Below, piece after piece: positions 54,959 to 64,000 of a stretch of DNA of 64,000 nt. Position 1 is the first letter of the stretch, and every line of letters starts with the position of its first letter. Position numbers and translations under genes: made by a program. The notes under the pieces are model-generated. The model was not told the origin of the DNA, ran no database searches, and worked only from the letters and a program-made list of their open reading frames with translations. This DNA comes from Arenicellales bacterium (lineage in GTDB: Bacteria > Pseudomonadota > Gammaproteobacteria > Arenicellales > JAJDZL01): contig OX638343.1 of NCBI GenBank assembly GCA_951813075.1, positions 1,234,149-1,298,148 of the forward strand, written 5' to 3'.

Positions 54959-56023
54959 TCAGGATCCGGTTGAATCCAATTTTCGAGGGATGCCAGTCCG
55001 GTCAGACAACTCCACATCCAGAACGCGCTGACGCACCTCAAGCAATTTTGCCGCAGTCGACATCGCGATGACAGCCGGATGCTTGCCCTTTATGGTTCCA
55101 ATGCCGATGGGACATTCCAGTCTCTTGAGCGTAAATGGATCGATGCCATCGGCGACAAATCGCTTCTCAAATCTTCTTCGTTTGGTTTCTGATCCGATCA
55201 GGCCCAGCCATCCAAAATCTCGCTGTTTGAGAATTCCAAGGCAGATTTCGTAATCAAGTCCGTGACTGTGAGTCATAACGGCGTAGAAAGTTCCAGGCTC
55301 CTGGCTCATCAATATTTCCTTCAGGCTAACCTGCTCAATCACGGCGACATTGTCCGGGACATTTTCCGGAAAGATGTCGGCACGTTGATCCACCCAGTCG
55401 ATCCGAAACGGCAGATCGCCGAGCAAGCTGACCAGTGCTTTGCCGACATGCCCGGCGCCAAAGAGCACAACTTTGGTCGGCAACTCATCCAATCGGGTGA
55501 TAAACCACTCAGAAACACTATCGCTCACCAGACACGCGTTCGGTACCGCAGTACGAAGGAGATTATTTGTCGCGCGGCGAAACAATTCGGGCACTTTTCC
55601 CCAGTCCGACTTGTTATTCAGAACGATAGGCGAATGTTCACCTTCGAGCGGACTCAGAAGAAATTTGGTCGTCCGATTGTTTTGGCCTCTGAACTCATGA
55701 GCACAGTTCGTCAAATCTTCCGCTGAAAGAATTTCAAATAGCAGACGTACTGCACCGCCGCAACACTGACGCATCTCAATTCCCAAGCCGAACAATTCAG
55801 TTTCTCGATGGGAATCGGTATTAATTTGTAGAATTTTCCGCGCTCGACGGATCGCAGTGTACTCAAGATTGCCGCCACCAATGCTCTCATACTCATCCGA
55901 TTCGGTCACCAACATTCGTGCGCCGACTTCGCGCGGGGCAGATCCGATCACTTCGATCACGGTGATCGTCACAAATTGTTCACCACTCTGAGCGAGCGAG
56001 GTGAATTGGCGCGTCCAACTCAC
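54959..56023 (-). CDS. xdhC: Xanthine dehydrogenase accessory protein XdhC
   Basis: The 354-residue protein is a full-length XdhC. The N-terminal domain shows VIEVIGSAPREVGARMLV, GGGNLEYTAIRRARKIL and RQCCGGAVRLLFE, with the double Cys that transfers sulfur. The C-terminal Rossmann domain shows VVLFGAGHVGKALVSLLG and LGLIGSETKRRRFEKRF. It inserts the sulfurated cofactor into XdhB. It overlaps xdhB by four bases, in contrast to the split XdhC of the cox cluster. Confidence 0.92.
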   Translation of the reverse strand: MSWTRQFTSLAQSGEQFVTITVIEVIGSAPREVGARMLVTESDEYESIGGGNLEYTAIRRARKILQINTDSHRETELFGLGIEMRQCCGGAVRLLFEILSAEDLTNCAHEFRGQNNRTTKFLLSPLEGEHSPIVLNNKSDWGKVPELFRRATNNLLRTAVPNACLVSDSVSEWFITRLDELPTKVVLFGAGHVGKALVSLLGDLPFRIDWVDQRADIFPENVPDNVAVIEQVSLKEILMSQEPGTFYAVMTHSHGLDYEICLGILKQRDFGWLGLIGSETKRRRFEKRFVADGIDPFTLKRLECPIGIGTIKGKHPAVIAMSTAAKLLEVRQRVLDVELSDRTGIPRKLDSTGS

Positions 56024-58350
56024 TTTGAATTCCCACCTTTATAGATATTATTCATTGCCATCAGCACTCGTTCCGGTGTCGCAGGTGCGTCCAGTTTCGG
56101 CCAATCCTGATAATCTGACAGACTTGAAATCGCATCGCAGATCGCGCTGTAAACTGAAATCGCAAGCATTAGCGGAGGTTCACCCACAGCTTTCGAGCGA
56201 TAGATTGTATTCTCTTGGTTTCGCCCGCGCTCCCAGATTTGAACATTAAACTCCTCAGGAACATCCCCAATCGTCGGAATTTTGTAGGTCGATGGTGCAT
56301 GAGTTCGAAGACTACCCTTGTCATCCCACCATAACTCCTCACTGGTCAGCCAGCCGGCACCTTGCACAAATCCACCTTCAATCTGCCCCAGATCCACAGC
56401 CGGATTCAATGACTTTCCCACATCGTGCAGTATGTCGACCCGACTCAGTCGATATTCACCTGTCAGTCGGTCAACTGCAACTTCACTGACCGCCGCACCC
56501 GTTCCGAAATAAAAGAATGGACGTCCCTGCATTTTCGAACGGTCCCAGCTGATTTTTGGTGTCCGGTAATGTCCGGTCGCCGAAAGCGGCACCCGAGACA
56601 CTTGTGCCAATTGAACAATTTCCGCAAATGATGCCGAGTTGCGTCCCGCCACCACCAGACCGCGCATGAACTTTACTGCATCAGCTCTGGTATTCCACTT
56701 CTTCGCGGCAACTTCGCAAAGGCGTTTCTTGATTTTCCGAGCCGCGTCCTGTGCAGCCTTGCCATTGATATCCGAACCGGATGAAGCCGCTGTCGCTGAA
56801 GTATTCGGTACCCTTGAAGTATTGGTCTCGGTGATTTTCACTGTATTGAGTGGAACACTGAATTCCTCGGCGACGACCTGAGCAACTTTGATGAACAGCC
56901 CCTGCCCCATTTCGGTCCCGCCGTGGTTCAGATGGATGCTTCCATCGGTATACACGTGAACCAGGGCAAATGCCTGATTGAAATGCGTCGTGGTAAAGGA
57001 AATTCCAAATTTGACTGGTGACAGCGCAATTCCACGACGAAATCTCGGGCTATCCCTATTTGTCTCGCGTATGGCGCTTCGGCGCGCACGATAATCAGAA
57101 CTTTCAACCAGCTCGGTTGTCAACGATCGAATATCGAATCCGGTCATCCGCATTCCGTACGGTGTGATATTGCGGGTTTGCTTTCCGTAATAATTCAATC
57201 GGCGTATCTGTAACGGGTCCTTCTTCAGATGGCAGGCAATCTCGTCAATGATCCGTTCGATGCATAGCATTCCCTGCGGCGCGCCAAAACCCCTGAATGC
57301 CGTGTTCGAAACCGTATTGGTACGGCAAAGACGCGTTGTCGCGGTAACATGGTCCAGGTAATAGGCGTTGTCCAGATGCAACAGTGTTCGGTCGTTGATA
57401 GGCCTCGAAAGATCAGCTGAATAACCGCACCTTGATGCCATATCAACTTTGAGACCCTGAATGCGTCCCGAATCATCAAATCCCACGTCATATTCAAATG
57501 TGAAATCGTGGCGCTTGCCGGTTGCCAGCATATCGATATCACGGTCGAGTCTGAGTTTCGCCGGTCGGCCGGTCGAATTGGCTACAATCGCCGCAATACA
57601 AGCCCATTGCGCAGCTTGGGTTTCCTTGCCACCGAACCCGCCGCCCATTCGACGAACCTCGACTTGAACAGCGTTCAACGGTTTGTCCAGGACTTTTGCC
57701 ACCAATTCCTGGACTTCAGAAGGATGTTGTGTCGATGAATGAATTAGAAAATCGCCTCCCTCTCGAGGAATCGCCATTGCTGCCTGACCCTCTAGATAGA
57801 AATGATCCTGACCTCCACATTCGAATTGTCCTGTGATTCGATTGGCAGCATTTTCAATCACTTTTTCCGGATCGCCTTTTCGGATTGTGGAGGAAGGAAG
57901 CACATAGCTTTCCCGGTTGAGCGCATCGTCGATGGTCAATATAGGTTGTTCGAGTTCGTATTCGATGTGCGCCTGCCGGCATGCATCTCGCGCCTGTTGT
58001 TCGGACTCGGCTGCAACTGCAAACAGAACTTGGCCTGCAAAATCTACCCGCAATTGCGCAAAGACAGGGTCATCTCCGATCGTCGGACTGCAGTCGTTAA
58101 CTCCCGGAATCGATTTCGCATCAAATACCCCTACTACACCGGGCGATTGTGAAACAGCTCGAAGGTCGGTGGAAATAATGCGCGCACAGGCATGTGGGCT
58201 CAACGCTGGCCAAACGTGAAGCAGATCCCGCGGCTCCGGAATATCATCAACATAGTAGGCTTCGCCTGTTACATGGCGAACCGCACTATCGTGCGGTAGC
58301 GGATGCCGGACAGTTCTCGTCAATTCCTTGTCGGGAACGAAATCAAGCAT
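56020..58350 (-). CDS. xdhB: Xanthine dehydrogenase molybdopterin subunit
   Basis: The 776-residue XdhB starts VRHPLPHDSAVRHVTGEAYYVDDIPEP a few residues in. It shows RRMGGGFGGKETQ, AFRGFGAPQGM (FRGFG at the active site), HLNHGGTEMGQGLFIKVAQV and RSKAVGEPPLMLAISV with the catalytic Glu. It hydroxylates hypoxanthine and xanthine to urate. The ATG at 58350 overlaps the end of xdhA. The urate-processing genes upstream confirm the substrate by context. Confidence 0.94.
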   Translation of the reverse strand: MLDFVPDKELTRTVRHPLPHDSAVRHVTGEAYYVDDIPEPRDLLHVWPALSPHACARIISTDLRAVSQSPGVVGVFDAKSIPGVNDCSPTIGDDPVFAQLRVDFAGQVLFAVAAESEQQARDACRQAHIEYELEQPILTIDDALNRESYVLPSSTIRKGDPEKVIENAANRITGQFECGGQDHFYLEGQAAMAIPREGGDFLIHSSTQHPSEVQELVAKVLDKPLNAVQVEVRRMGGGFGGKETQAAQWACIAAIVANSTGRPAKLRLDRDIDMLATGKRHDFTFEYDVGFDDSGRIQGLKVDMASRCGYSADLSRPINDRTLLHLDNAYYLDHVTATTRLCRTNTVSNTAFRGFGAPQGMLCIERIIDEIACHLKKDPLQIRRLNYYGKQTRNITPYGMRMTGFDIRSLTTELVESSDYRARRSAIRETNRDSPRFRRGIALSPVKFGISFTTTHFNQAFALVHVYTDGSIHLNHGGTEMGQGLFIKVAQVVAEEFSVPLNTVKITETNTSRVPNTSATAASSGSDINGKAAQDAARKIKKRLCEVAAKKWNTRADAVKFMRGLVVAGRNSASFAEIVQLAQVSRVPLSATGHYRTPKISWDRSKMQGRPFFYFGTGAAVSEVAVDRLTGEYRLSRVDILHDVGKSLNPAVDLGQIEGGFVQGAGWLTSEELWWDDKGSLRTHAPSTYKIPTIGDVPEEFNVQIWERGRNQENTIYRSKAVGEPPLMLAISVYSAICDAISSLSDYQDWPKLDAPATPERVLMAMNNIYKGGNSK

Positions 58351-59803
58351 GCTGTACCTGCCGTACACCAATCTTTTCGCCGCTTCGCAGCTCGTCAGCA
58401 AATCGCTCCAGCAATCCTGCTGCTACAGCCGATCGATAACTGGAACTTCCTCTGAAATCGGTAATTGGCGTAAAATCCATATCAAGTGCCTCTCGGGCTT
58501 GTTTGACATCCTCCGCAGTCAAACTATTTCCAATCAACGCTTTCTCGCAGTTCCTGGCTCTCAGCGGTGTCGTTGCCATACCCCCGTAACAGACCCTGGC
58601 TGTCTGCACTCTGTTTCCATGTATCGTCACCGAAAATGCACCACAGACTGCAGAAATATCCTGATGGAAGCGTTTTGAAATTTTGAAAATTCGAAACTCC
58701 TGTCTTTCCTGTGGTAACGGTACGTCAATCCGTTCAAGAAATTCACCAGGTGCAAGATCCTGCTTACCATAATCAATGAAAAAATCTTCTGCAGCAACAG
58801 TTCGGGTTTGTTGTGCTGAGTTGATGAGCAATCTCGCATCCAACGCCACCAAAGCCGGCAAACTGTCGCCTATAGGTGAACCGTTGGCGACGTTGCCACC
58901 CAAAGTAGCCAGATTACGAATCTGATCTGACCCATAGCGAATGAACAGTTCATCAAGACTGTCATAGTGTTCGGCAAGTACTGCCATCGCGTCAGATATC
59001 GTGACCGCTGCACCGATTCGTATGTACCCGTCGTCAATGTCGATTGCAGTTAGAGACTCAACTGCGCCGGTATAGATAACAGTCTCGAGGTAATGTCTCT
59101 GCTTAGTTACCCACAGGCCCACATCTGTTGCACCAGCCACAATTCGACTTTCGGGATGAGATTCAAGAATTCGCGCGAGATCACTGGTAGTTCTGGGTGC
59201 GTAGTATTTCTGCCCGTTTGAGTTTATTTCGACAGTCGTGCGTGCATCAAGCGCCGAAATACTGCGGACAGTCTTATTCTCTTTACGATCAAATTGATCC
59301 TTGGTCGTCGACTTCAAGGCCTTGCGACAAGCCCGGACGATTGGTGCGTACCCGGTGCACCGGCATAGATTACCCGCAAGCGCGTTGTCAATTGATTGTC
59401 TGTCAGTCGGACATTGATTGTGATACATCGCAAACATCGACATGATGAAACCAGGTGTGCAGAAACCACACTGTGACCCATGCTCTTCGACCATTGCCTG
59501 CTGCACTGCGTGCAACTCTCCATCGGGATTTTTCAGATGTTCGACGGTGATCAACTGCTGTCCATGCAGGAAAGGTACAAACATGATGCATGAATTGACC
59601 GCCCGGTATCGCATTTTGCCGTTTTCTGCGTTACCCAGTACAACGGTACAGGCACCACAGTCGCCTTCTGCGCAACCTTCCTTGGTACCGGTCATATGTT
59701 CAGTCTTACGAAGGTATTCGAGTACCGTCATTGTCGGTGGTGGGTTCGACAGCGTCTGGGGTTGATCCCCAAGTAAAAATCGAATGGCGTTACCAGACTG
59801 CAT
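58343..59803 (-). CDS. xdhA: Xanthine dehydrogenase iron-sulfur/FAD subunit
   Basis: The 486-residue XdhA holds two [2Fe-2S] domains ([52 protein letters not shown]). An FAD-binding domain follows (IVAGATDVGLWVTKQ and LATLGGNVANGSPIGDSLPA). It carries electrons from XdhB to NAD. The ATG at 59803 shares its first base with the stop of the hydroxyisourate hydrolase gene (TGATG). Confidence 0.94.
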   Translation of the reverse strand: MQSGNAIRFLLGDQPQTLSNPPPTMTVLEYLRKTEHMTGTKEGCAEGDCGACTVVLGNAENGKMRYRAVNSCIMFVPFLHGQQLITVEHLKNPDGELHAVQQAMVEEHGSQCGFCTPGFIMSMFAMYHNQCPTDRQSIDNALAGNLCRCTGYAPIVRACRKALKSTTKDQFDRKENKTVRSISALDARTTVEINSNGQKYYAPRTTSDLARILESHPESRIVAGATDVGLWVTKQRHYLETVIYTGAVESLTAIDIDDGYIRIGAAVTISDAMAVLAEHYDSLDELFIRYGSDQIRNLATLGGNVANGSPIGDSLPALVALDARLLINSAQQTRTVAAEDFFIDYGKQDLAPGEFLERIDVPLPQERQEFRIFKISKRFHQDISAVCGAFSVTIHGNRVQTARVCYGGMATTPLRARNCEKALIGNSLTAEDVKQAREALDMDFTPITDFRGSSSYRSAVAAGLLERFADELRSGEKIGVRQVQHA

Positions 59804-60156
59804 CAACTGCCCCGATAGGTTGAATATCCGTAGTTGGACAGCAGCAACGGGACGTGATAGTGCTGATTCGCATCCGCAACACAGAAACGGATCACAACCT
59901 CATCCAAAAATTCCCGATCCTGATAGTCGGGTTCTTTCAAGCGCAGATACTCCCCCGCCTGAAATACACTTTCATAAGTTCCCACAGTCAGCGCGTCATC
60001 TTCCAGCAATGGTGAGTCCACCCGTCCGTCGTCGTTTGTAACACGGGATGCCAGATGTTCCCTTTTGTCACCGTCCAGGCGATAAAGATCAATGCGAATT
60101 CCCTTTCCAGGCTTTCCGCGCACGAGATCCAATACGTGTGTCGTCAATTTTCCCAT
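59803..60156 (-). CDS. uraH: 5-hydroxyisourate hydrolase
   Basis: The 117-residue transthyretin-like protein begins GKLTTHVLDLVRGKPGKGI and ends with the family signature YRGS, with HYHVPLLLSNYGYSTYRGS at the C-terminus. It hydrolyses 5-hydroxyisourate to OHCU, the step after urate oxidation. It lies between puuD and xdhA. OHCU decarboxylase (uraD) and allantoinase are not seen in the window. Confidence 0.96.
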   Translation of the reverse strand: MGKLTTHVLDLVRGKPGKGIRIDLYRLDGDKREHLASRVTNDDGRVDSPLLEDDALTVGTYESVFQAGEYLRLKEPDYQDREFLDEVVIRFCVADANQHYHVPLLLSNYGYSTYRGS

Positions 60157-60172
60157 TTGGCTTAAATCCTAA

Positions 60173-61381
60173 CTACTGACTTGGTTGTCCCTGCCCTGTT
60201 TGGCTTAGCTGCGCGTACCACGCCGCAATTATCTGACGCTCCTCCTCGGATATTTTTGAAACGTTGCCGATCGGCATGGAGCGGGATGCGACAGCTGTAG
60301 AAAAAATACGTGCCGCCATTGTTTCTATCTGACTGTCCGAATCCAGTACGACACCTCCCGGCGCGACGGTAAATCCGGGTTGCACCGGTGTGGCAGAGTG
60401 ACAGACTGTGCAACGCTCATGAATGATTCCGCGTACGCTTTCCATGGTCACAGATTTTAAATCATACAGGTTCAGCATTGATTTTGGAATCGTAAGAACC
60501 ACAATCACGACGAACAACGCTGATGCGACAGCAGGCAACCACCATTTCGAACCGGCAAGATGCCGAATATTGAAGAAGTGTCGAATTAAAATTCCGACGA
60601 CTCCCAGAGCGATGAGTATAAGCCAATTCCAGGGACTGCCGAAGGTGGACGGATAGTGGCTCGCAATCATGATGAACAGTACAGGCAGCGTGAGGTAGTT
60701 GTTGTGTCTCGATCGTGTCAGCGCCGCTCGCCCAAGTTCCGCGTCGCGTTCCGCGTCGGATTTCATGGCATCAACCAATGATTTTTGAGACGGTATGATC
60801 ACAGCCATGACATTCAGTACCATGATGGTTCCAATGGCTGCTCCTACATGAATGTACGCGCCTCGTCCACTGAACAAATGACAAAGAACAAACGCGAGAA
60901 CTGCAAACCACGCGAAAATCAATGTGGCAAGCAGTTGCTGACGATCTCGAAGAAATGATCGACACATGCCGTCGTAGACAATCCATGATCCCACCAAGGT
61001 CAGCACCCCGATCACTGCTCCTTGCAGCGGTGACAGATCATTCAACGATGCATCCAGAAGGAATACTCTAGCGTCCAGATAAAAGATCAACACGAGCAAC
61101 GCGAGGCCGGTAAACAAAGTGAAGTATGCTTCCCACTTGAACCAATGCAACTGGGGCGGCAGTTGCTGAGGTGCTACCGCATATTTCTGGAGGTGATAAA
61201 AACCACCACCATGAATCGCCCATAAATCGCCTTCGATTCCAGCCGCTTCGTCACGACCGCGCTCAAGACGATTCTCAAGCCAGTTGAAATAAAATGACGC
61301 GCCAATCCAGGCAATTCCAACCGTCAGATGTGCCCAACGAAGCGCCAGCTCAATCCATTCTGCAATATAACTTCCTATCAT
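60173..61381 (-). CDS. puuD: Membrane urate oxidase PuuD with cytochrome c domain
   Basis: The 402-residue protein has an N-terminal urate hydroxylase membrane region of about eight helices, beginning YIAEWIELALRWAHLTVGIAWIGASFYF. It ends in a cytochrome c domain with the haem site CTVCH. PuuD oxidises urate to 5-hydroxyisourate and passes electrons to the respiratory chain, avoiding the H2O2 made by uricase. It is the first gene of the leftward purine operon; its promoter should lie in 61382-61586, shared with the divergent ligase gene. Confidence 0.94.
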   Translation of the reverse strand: MIGSYIAEWIELALRWAHLTVGIAWIGASFYFNWLENRLERGRDEAAGIEGDLWAIHGGGFYHLQKYAVAPQQLPPQLHWFKWEAYFTLFTGLALLVLIFYLDARVFLLDASLNDLSPLQGAVIGVLTLVGSWIVYDGMCRSFLRDRQQLLATLIFAWFAVLAFVLCHLFSGRGAYIHVGAAIGTIMVLNVMAVIIPSQKSLVDAMKSDAERDAELGRAALTRSRHNNYLTLPVLFIMIASHYPSTFGSPWNWLILIALGVVGILIRHFFNIRHLAGSKWWLPAVASALFVVIVVLTIPKSMLNLYDLKSVTMESVRGIIHERCTVCHSATPVQPGFTVAPGGVVLDSDSQIETMAARIFSTAVASRSMPIGNVSKISEEERQIIAAWYAQLSQTGQGQPSQ

Positions 61382-61586
61382 CAGTCCTGTTACCTGTTCA
61401 AAACAAGAACAGCAATCCGCCAGAATTTTAAATTATGAATATCCACTGTGCTTTCATTACCGGTTGAAAGTCAAGATTTTTTCAATACAATGAAATCCTT
61501 CATTATGCCACCGCAATGTTATCCTACATTGATTGACCGGTTGGCATGTCAACAAATTCACCAACAATCAATATCTTAACACCATT

Positions 61587-63110
61587 ATGGGCAACTTTTT
61601 CTCCCTGCTCCACGAACAGATTCAAACATCTGCCAATCGCGTCTTTCTTGAGTTTGGAGATCGAACATCAATCACCTACGGCGAAGCAGATCGGATGTCC
61701 GCTCAAGTTGCCAACCGACTGGCAACATTTGGCCTGAAACCCGGTGATCGTGTAACAGTACAAGTCGAGAAGTCGCCACAAGTCGTTATTTTATATCTCG
61801 CTTGCCTGAGATCCGGACTGGTATTTCACCCTCTGAATACGGCTTACACGCTCCATGAACTCGAACACTTCTTTGAGGATGCACAACCATCTCTCGTTGT
61901 GTGCCGCCCCAGTATGGCCTATGAAGTTCGACAACTCGCCAGTCGATTCGATATAGAACATGTTGAAACACTTGATGAGAACGGCAACGGATCTTTTTGG
62001 GATCAAGTATCGAGCCAGCATGATGAGTTTGCGGTCGCAGAACGCTCACCTGACGATACAGCCTTGTTGATTTACACTTCCGGCACAACCGGTAAGCCGA
62101 AAGGTGCGATGATCACGCACCATAATCTGTCCTCCAACATCCTGGCTATCATGGAGTTCTGGGAGTGGGAAGCAAATGACGTACTTTTGCACGTGCTGCC
62201 TCTCTTTCATGTCCATGGACTATGTCCAGCACTTCACTGTCCGATTATGGGAGGATCAAAGATATTGTTTCAAAACAGGTTTTCTGTCAGCGAAACTATA
62301 AATCTGCTTCCCCACACCTCGGTTTTGATGGCGGTGCCGACCGTTTATACGCGCCTGCTATCAGATAACAGACTGACAACGGAAGTGTGCCAAGACATTC
62401 GTATCTTTCTTTCCGGGTCAGCGCCGCTACTGCCGGAGACAGCCTACGAATTTGAACGGCGTACCGGTCACCGCATCATGGAACGATACGGGATGTCTGA
62501 AGGTCAGATGATCACATCCAATCCGTTTCGGGGAGACCGATTGATCGGGACGGTAGGTCTGGCGTTTCCTGATATCAAGTTGCGAATTTGCGACGAATCA
62601 GGCGAGCGACTTGATCACGGTGAGATTGGTATGCTGGAAATTAAAGGTCCTAATGTATTCAGCGGTTATTGGCGTAATCCGACCGCGACTGAAAAAGCTT
62701 TTCGGAGTGATGGATATTTCATCACCGGTGATCTCGGTACGATTGACGAAAATGGATATCTATCGATTGTCGGCAGGGAAAGTGATCTGATTATTTCTGC
62801 GGGTCTAAATATCTATCCCAAGGAGGTGGAAGATCTACTGAACCAGATTACAGGCGTCGCGGACTCAGCGGTTTTCGCGGTGCCCCATCCCGATTTGGGT
62901 GAGGCAGTATTTGCGACCGTGGTCAAAGAGAAGAACGCTACCGTCACATCCGACGACATTATCTCGACGATAAAGGAAAAACTCTCATCTTTCAAGATTC
63001 CGAAAAAAATTGAATTTGTCGACGATCTACCGAGAAACGCAATGGGTAAGGTTGAAAAGAAACAGCTTCGGATTCGGCATCAGACAGAGTTCAATTCCCA
63101 GGCGCGCTAG
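61587..63110 (+). CDS. matB: Malonyl-CoA synthetase (MatB-like)
   Basis: The 507-residue acyl-CoA ligase has the AMP-binding motif LIYTSGTTGKPKGAM, ERYGMSEGQM, ITGDLGTIDENGYL and the C-terminal lysine region PRNAMGKVEKKQLR. Its closest pattern in my judgement is malonyl-CoA synthetase, which activates malonate with ATP and CoA. The ATG at 61587 gives the typical MGNFFSLLHEQ start; the longer frame from 61533 is less likely. It is divergent from puuD and convergent with the SDR gene. A related dicarboxylate or fatty acid could also be the substrate. Confidence 0.8.
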   Translation: MGNFFSLLHEQIQTSANRVFLEFGDRTSITYGEADRMSAQVANRLATFGLKPGDRVTVQVEKSPQVVILYLACLRSGLVFHPLNTAYTLHELEHFFEDAQPSLVVCRPSMAYEVRQLASRFDIEHVETLDENGNGSFWDQVSSQHDEFAVAERSPDDTALLIYTSGTTGKPKGAMITHHNLSSNILAIMEFWEWEANDVLLHVLPLFHVHGLCPALHCPIMGGSKILFQNRFSVSETINLLPHTSVLMAVPTVYTRLLSDNRLTTEVCQDIRIFLSGSAPLLPETAYEFERRTGHRIMERYGMSEGQMITSNPFRGDRLIGTVGLAFPDIKLRICDESGERLDHGEIGMLEIKGPNVFSGYWRNPTATEKAFRSDGYFITGDLGTIDENGYLSIVGRESDLIISAGLNIYPKEVEDLLNQITGVADSAVFAVPHPDLGEAVFATVVKEKNATVTSDDIISTIKEKLSSFKIPKKIEFVDDLPRNAMGKVEKKQLRIRHQTEFNSQAR

Positions 63111-63174
63111 ACACGACAACCAGCCATTGCAACCTATTACGAGTTCGGATGGTGAACCGAATTTCTCAATGCGA

Positions 63175-63972
63175 TCAGCTGTCCAACTTCTCCATCAGTC
63201 CTGTTACACCGGACAGTGACCAGCCACCATCAACCGGTATGACAGCGCCTGTGATGTAGTCGGCCATTGGCGATGACAGAAACATGGCAGCCTTGCCGAT
63301 ATCGTCAGTGTTTCCGAGTCGCTTGAGCGGAACAGACTCGGTTACTTCATCGATATGCTGTGGTGTAGGAGCCAGTCTTTTCATGCCTTCCGTATCCTGG
63401 ATTGGACCTGGAACAATGGAATTGACGCGAATACCTTCACTACCCCATTCCATTGCCAAGGTTCTAGTCAGCATGTCGACACCGGCTTTAGCAGCGCAAA
63501 CATGAGACTGGAGAATCATCGGAATAAATGACTGAGGGGCGGATATGTTGATCACTGATCCACCCGGTTTTCTAAGGTAGGGATAAGCGGCGCGGAGTAC
63601 ATGGTAACTCCCGAGAAGATCAATATTCATCACCGCGGCAAATCCATTTGAAGACATGTCCATTGCGCGAGCTGGAAAATTTCCGGCAGCACCGGATACT
63701 AGAACATCGAATTCCCCAAATTTCGCATTGAACATCTCGAAAGCTTCCGTCACTTTGGCATAATCTCTGACATCAGCGCTGAATCCATGCGCAGAAACAC
63801 CCGCTTCCTTCAGAAATCTGACCGCACTATCGATTTTTTCATGTGATCGCCCGATCACACCGACGTTCGCGCCAGCGTCAGCGAAATTTCTCGCAACGCC
63901 AAGATTGATACCACTTGTTCCTCCAGCAACAATTACTGTTCTTTCAGAAAAGTCAATATCGCTGGTTGTCAT
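63175..63972 (-). CDS. SDR-family oxidoreductase without the usual catalytic Tyr
   Basis: The 265-residue protein has an SDR fold: cofactor site VAGGTSGINLGVARNFA, SGAAGNFPARAMDM (SGAAG in place of NNAG), then SHVCAAKAGVDMLTRTLAMEW and IVPGPIQDTEGM. The YxxxK motif reads VxxxK, with Lys kept but Tyr replaced. The same absence is known in 2,4-dienoyl-CoA reductase-like SDRs, which this resembles. A role in unsaturated acyl-CoA reduction is therefore plausible, and the neighbouring CoA ligase gene fits loosely. Confidence 0.82.
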   Translation of the reverse strand: MTTSDIDFSERTVIVAGGTSGINLGVARNFADAGANVGVIGRSHEKIDSAVRFLKEAGVSAHGFSADVRDYAKVTEAFEMFNAKFGEFDVLVSGAAGNFPARAMDMSSNGFAAVMNIDLLGSYHVLRAAYPYLRKPGGSVINISAPQSFIPMILQSHVCAAKAGVDMLTRTLAMEWGSEGIRVNSIVPGPIQDTEGMKRLAPTPQHIDEVTESVPLKRLGNTDDIGKAAMFLSSPMADYITGAVIPVDGGWSLSGVTGLMEKLDS

Positions 63973-64000
63973 TGGAATTCAAGTTCTCACAGGAATGATT

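Overview
The window reads like a chromosomal segment of a proteobacterium, most likely a gammaproteobacterium. Oligoribonuclease (Orn), a PuuD-type urate oxidase, DppBCDF-type transport, MgtE and CoxDEG-type maturation genes all fit that group. This is inference from gene content, not a taxonomic assignment. Base composition looks mid-range by eye. Start codons are often GTG or TTG, and operon genes frequently overlap by 4 bases. There are unusually many wrecked genes (a FitAB-type toxin-antitoxin pair, two copies of an AlbA_2 regulator, an ispH fragment) and many 250-550 base spacers without genes, which suggests a genome accumulating pseudogenes. No insertion sequence, integrase, rRNA, CRISPR array or prophage was seen.

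Left part (1-9.7 kb): a very large exonuclease-RecQ-UvrD fusion helicase runs off the left edge. A decayed FitAB pair follows, then a solitary AbiEi-family regulator with a symmetric four-half-site operator. Next is a leftward cluster of a fatty acid hydroxylase, a tiny membrane protein, a PanB-like enzyme that has lost two metal ligands, a DUF6166 protein and a zinc alcohol dehydrogenase.

9.7-24 kb: a Tat-exported peptide-type binding protein lies between two broken copies of the same regulator gene. It is followed by a CocE/NonD hydrolase and, divergently, dppBCDF-like genes ending in a second CocE/NonD hydrolase. Together these look like import plus hydrolysis of a peptide, ester or amide. 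An ankyrin-repeat protein and spacer DNA follow.

24-36 kb: a hydratase of the FAH fold; an RND exporter paired with an MpaB/Lcp-like oxygenase; an ispH pseudogene; tRNA-Lys(TTT). Then comes an aconitase X (two subunits) plus ornithine cyclodeaminase-family pair, which suggests cis-3-hydroxyproline breakdown, with oligoribonuclease embedded between them. A class III aminotransferase and a sterol desaturase-family protein follow.

36-46 kb: a nearly complete form II CoxL-type molybdenum hydroxylase operon, reading leftward: coxG, coxSLM, coxD, coxE, split XdhC and a MoeA-like/MocA fusion. A good sigma70-like promoter precedes coxS and a strong hairpin separates coxM from coxD.

46-51 kb: a GNAT acetyltransferase, an N-terminally short cytochrome P450, and a tight three-gene ion module (MscS-like channel, soluble MgtE_N-CBS protein, MgtE).

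51-64 kb: a leftward purine operon in which PuuD, 5-hydroxyisourate hydrolase, XdhA, XdhB and XdhC turn xanthine into urate and onward, coupled to a nucleoside/purine-type ABC transporter (one ATPase, two permeases, no binding protein in the window). A malonyl-CoA synthetase and an SDR oxidoreductase without the usual catalytic tyrosine close the window.
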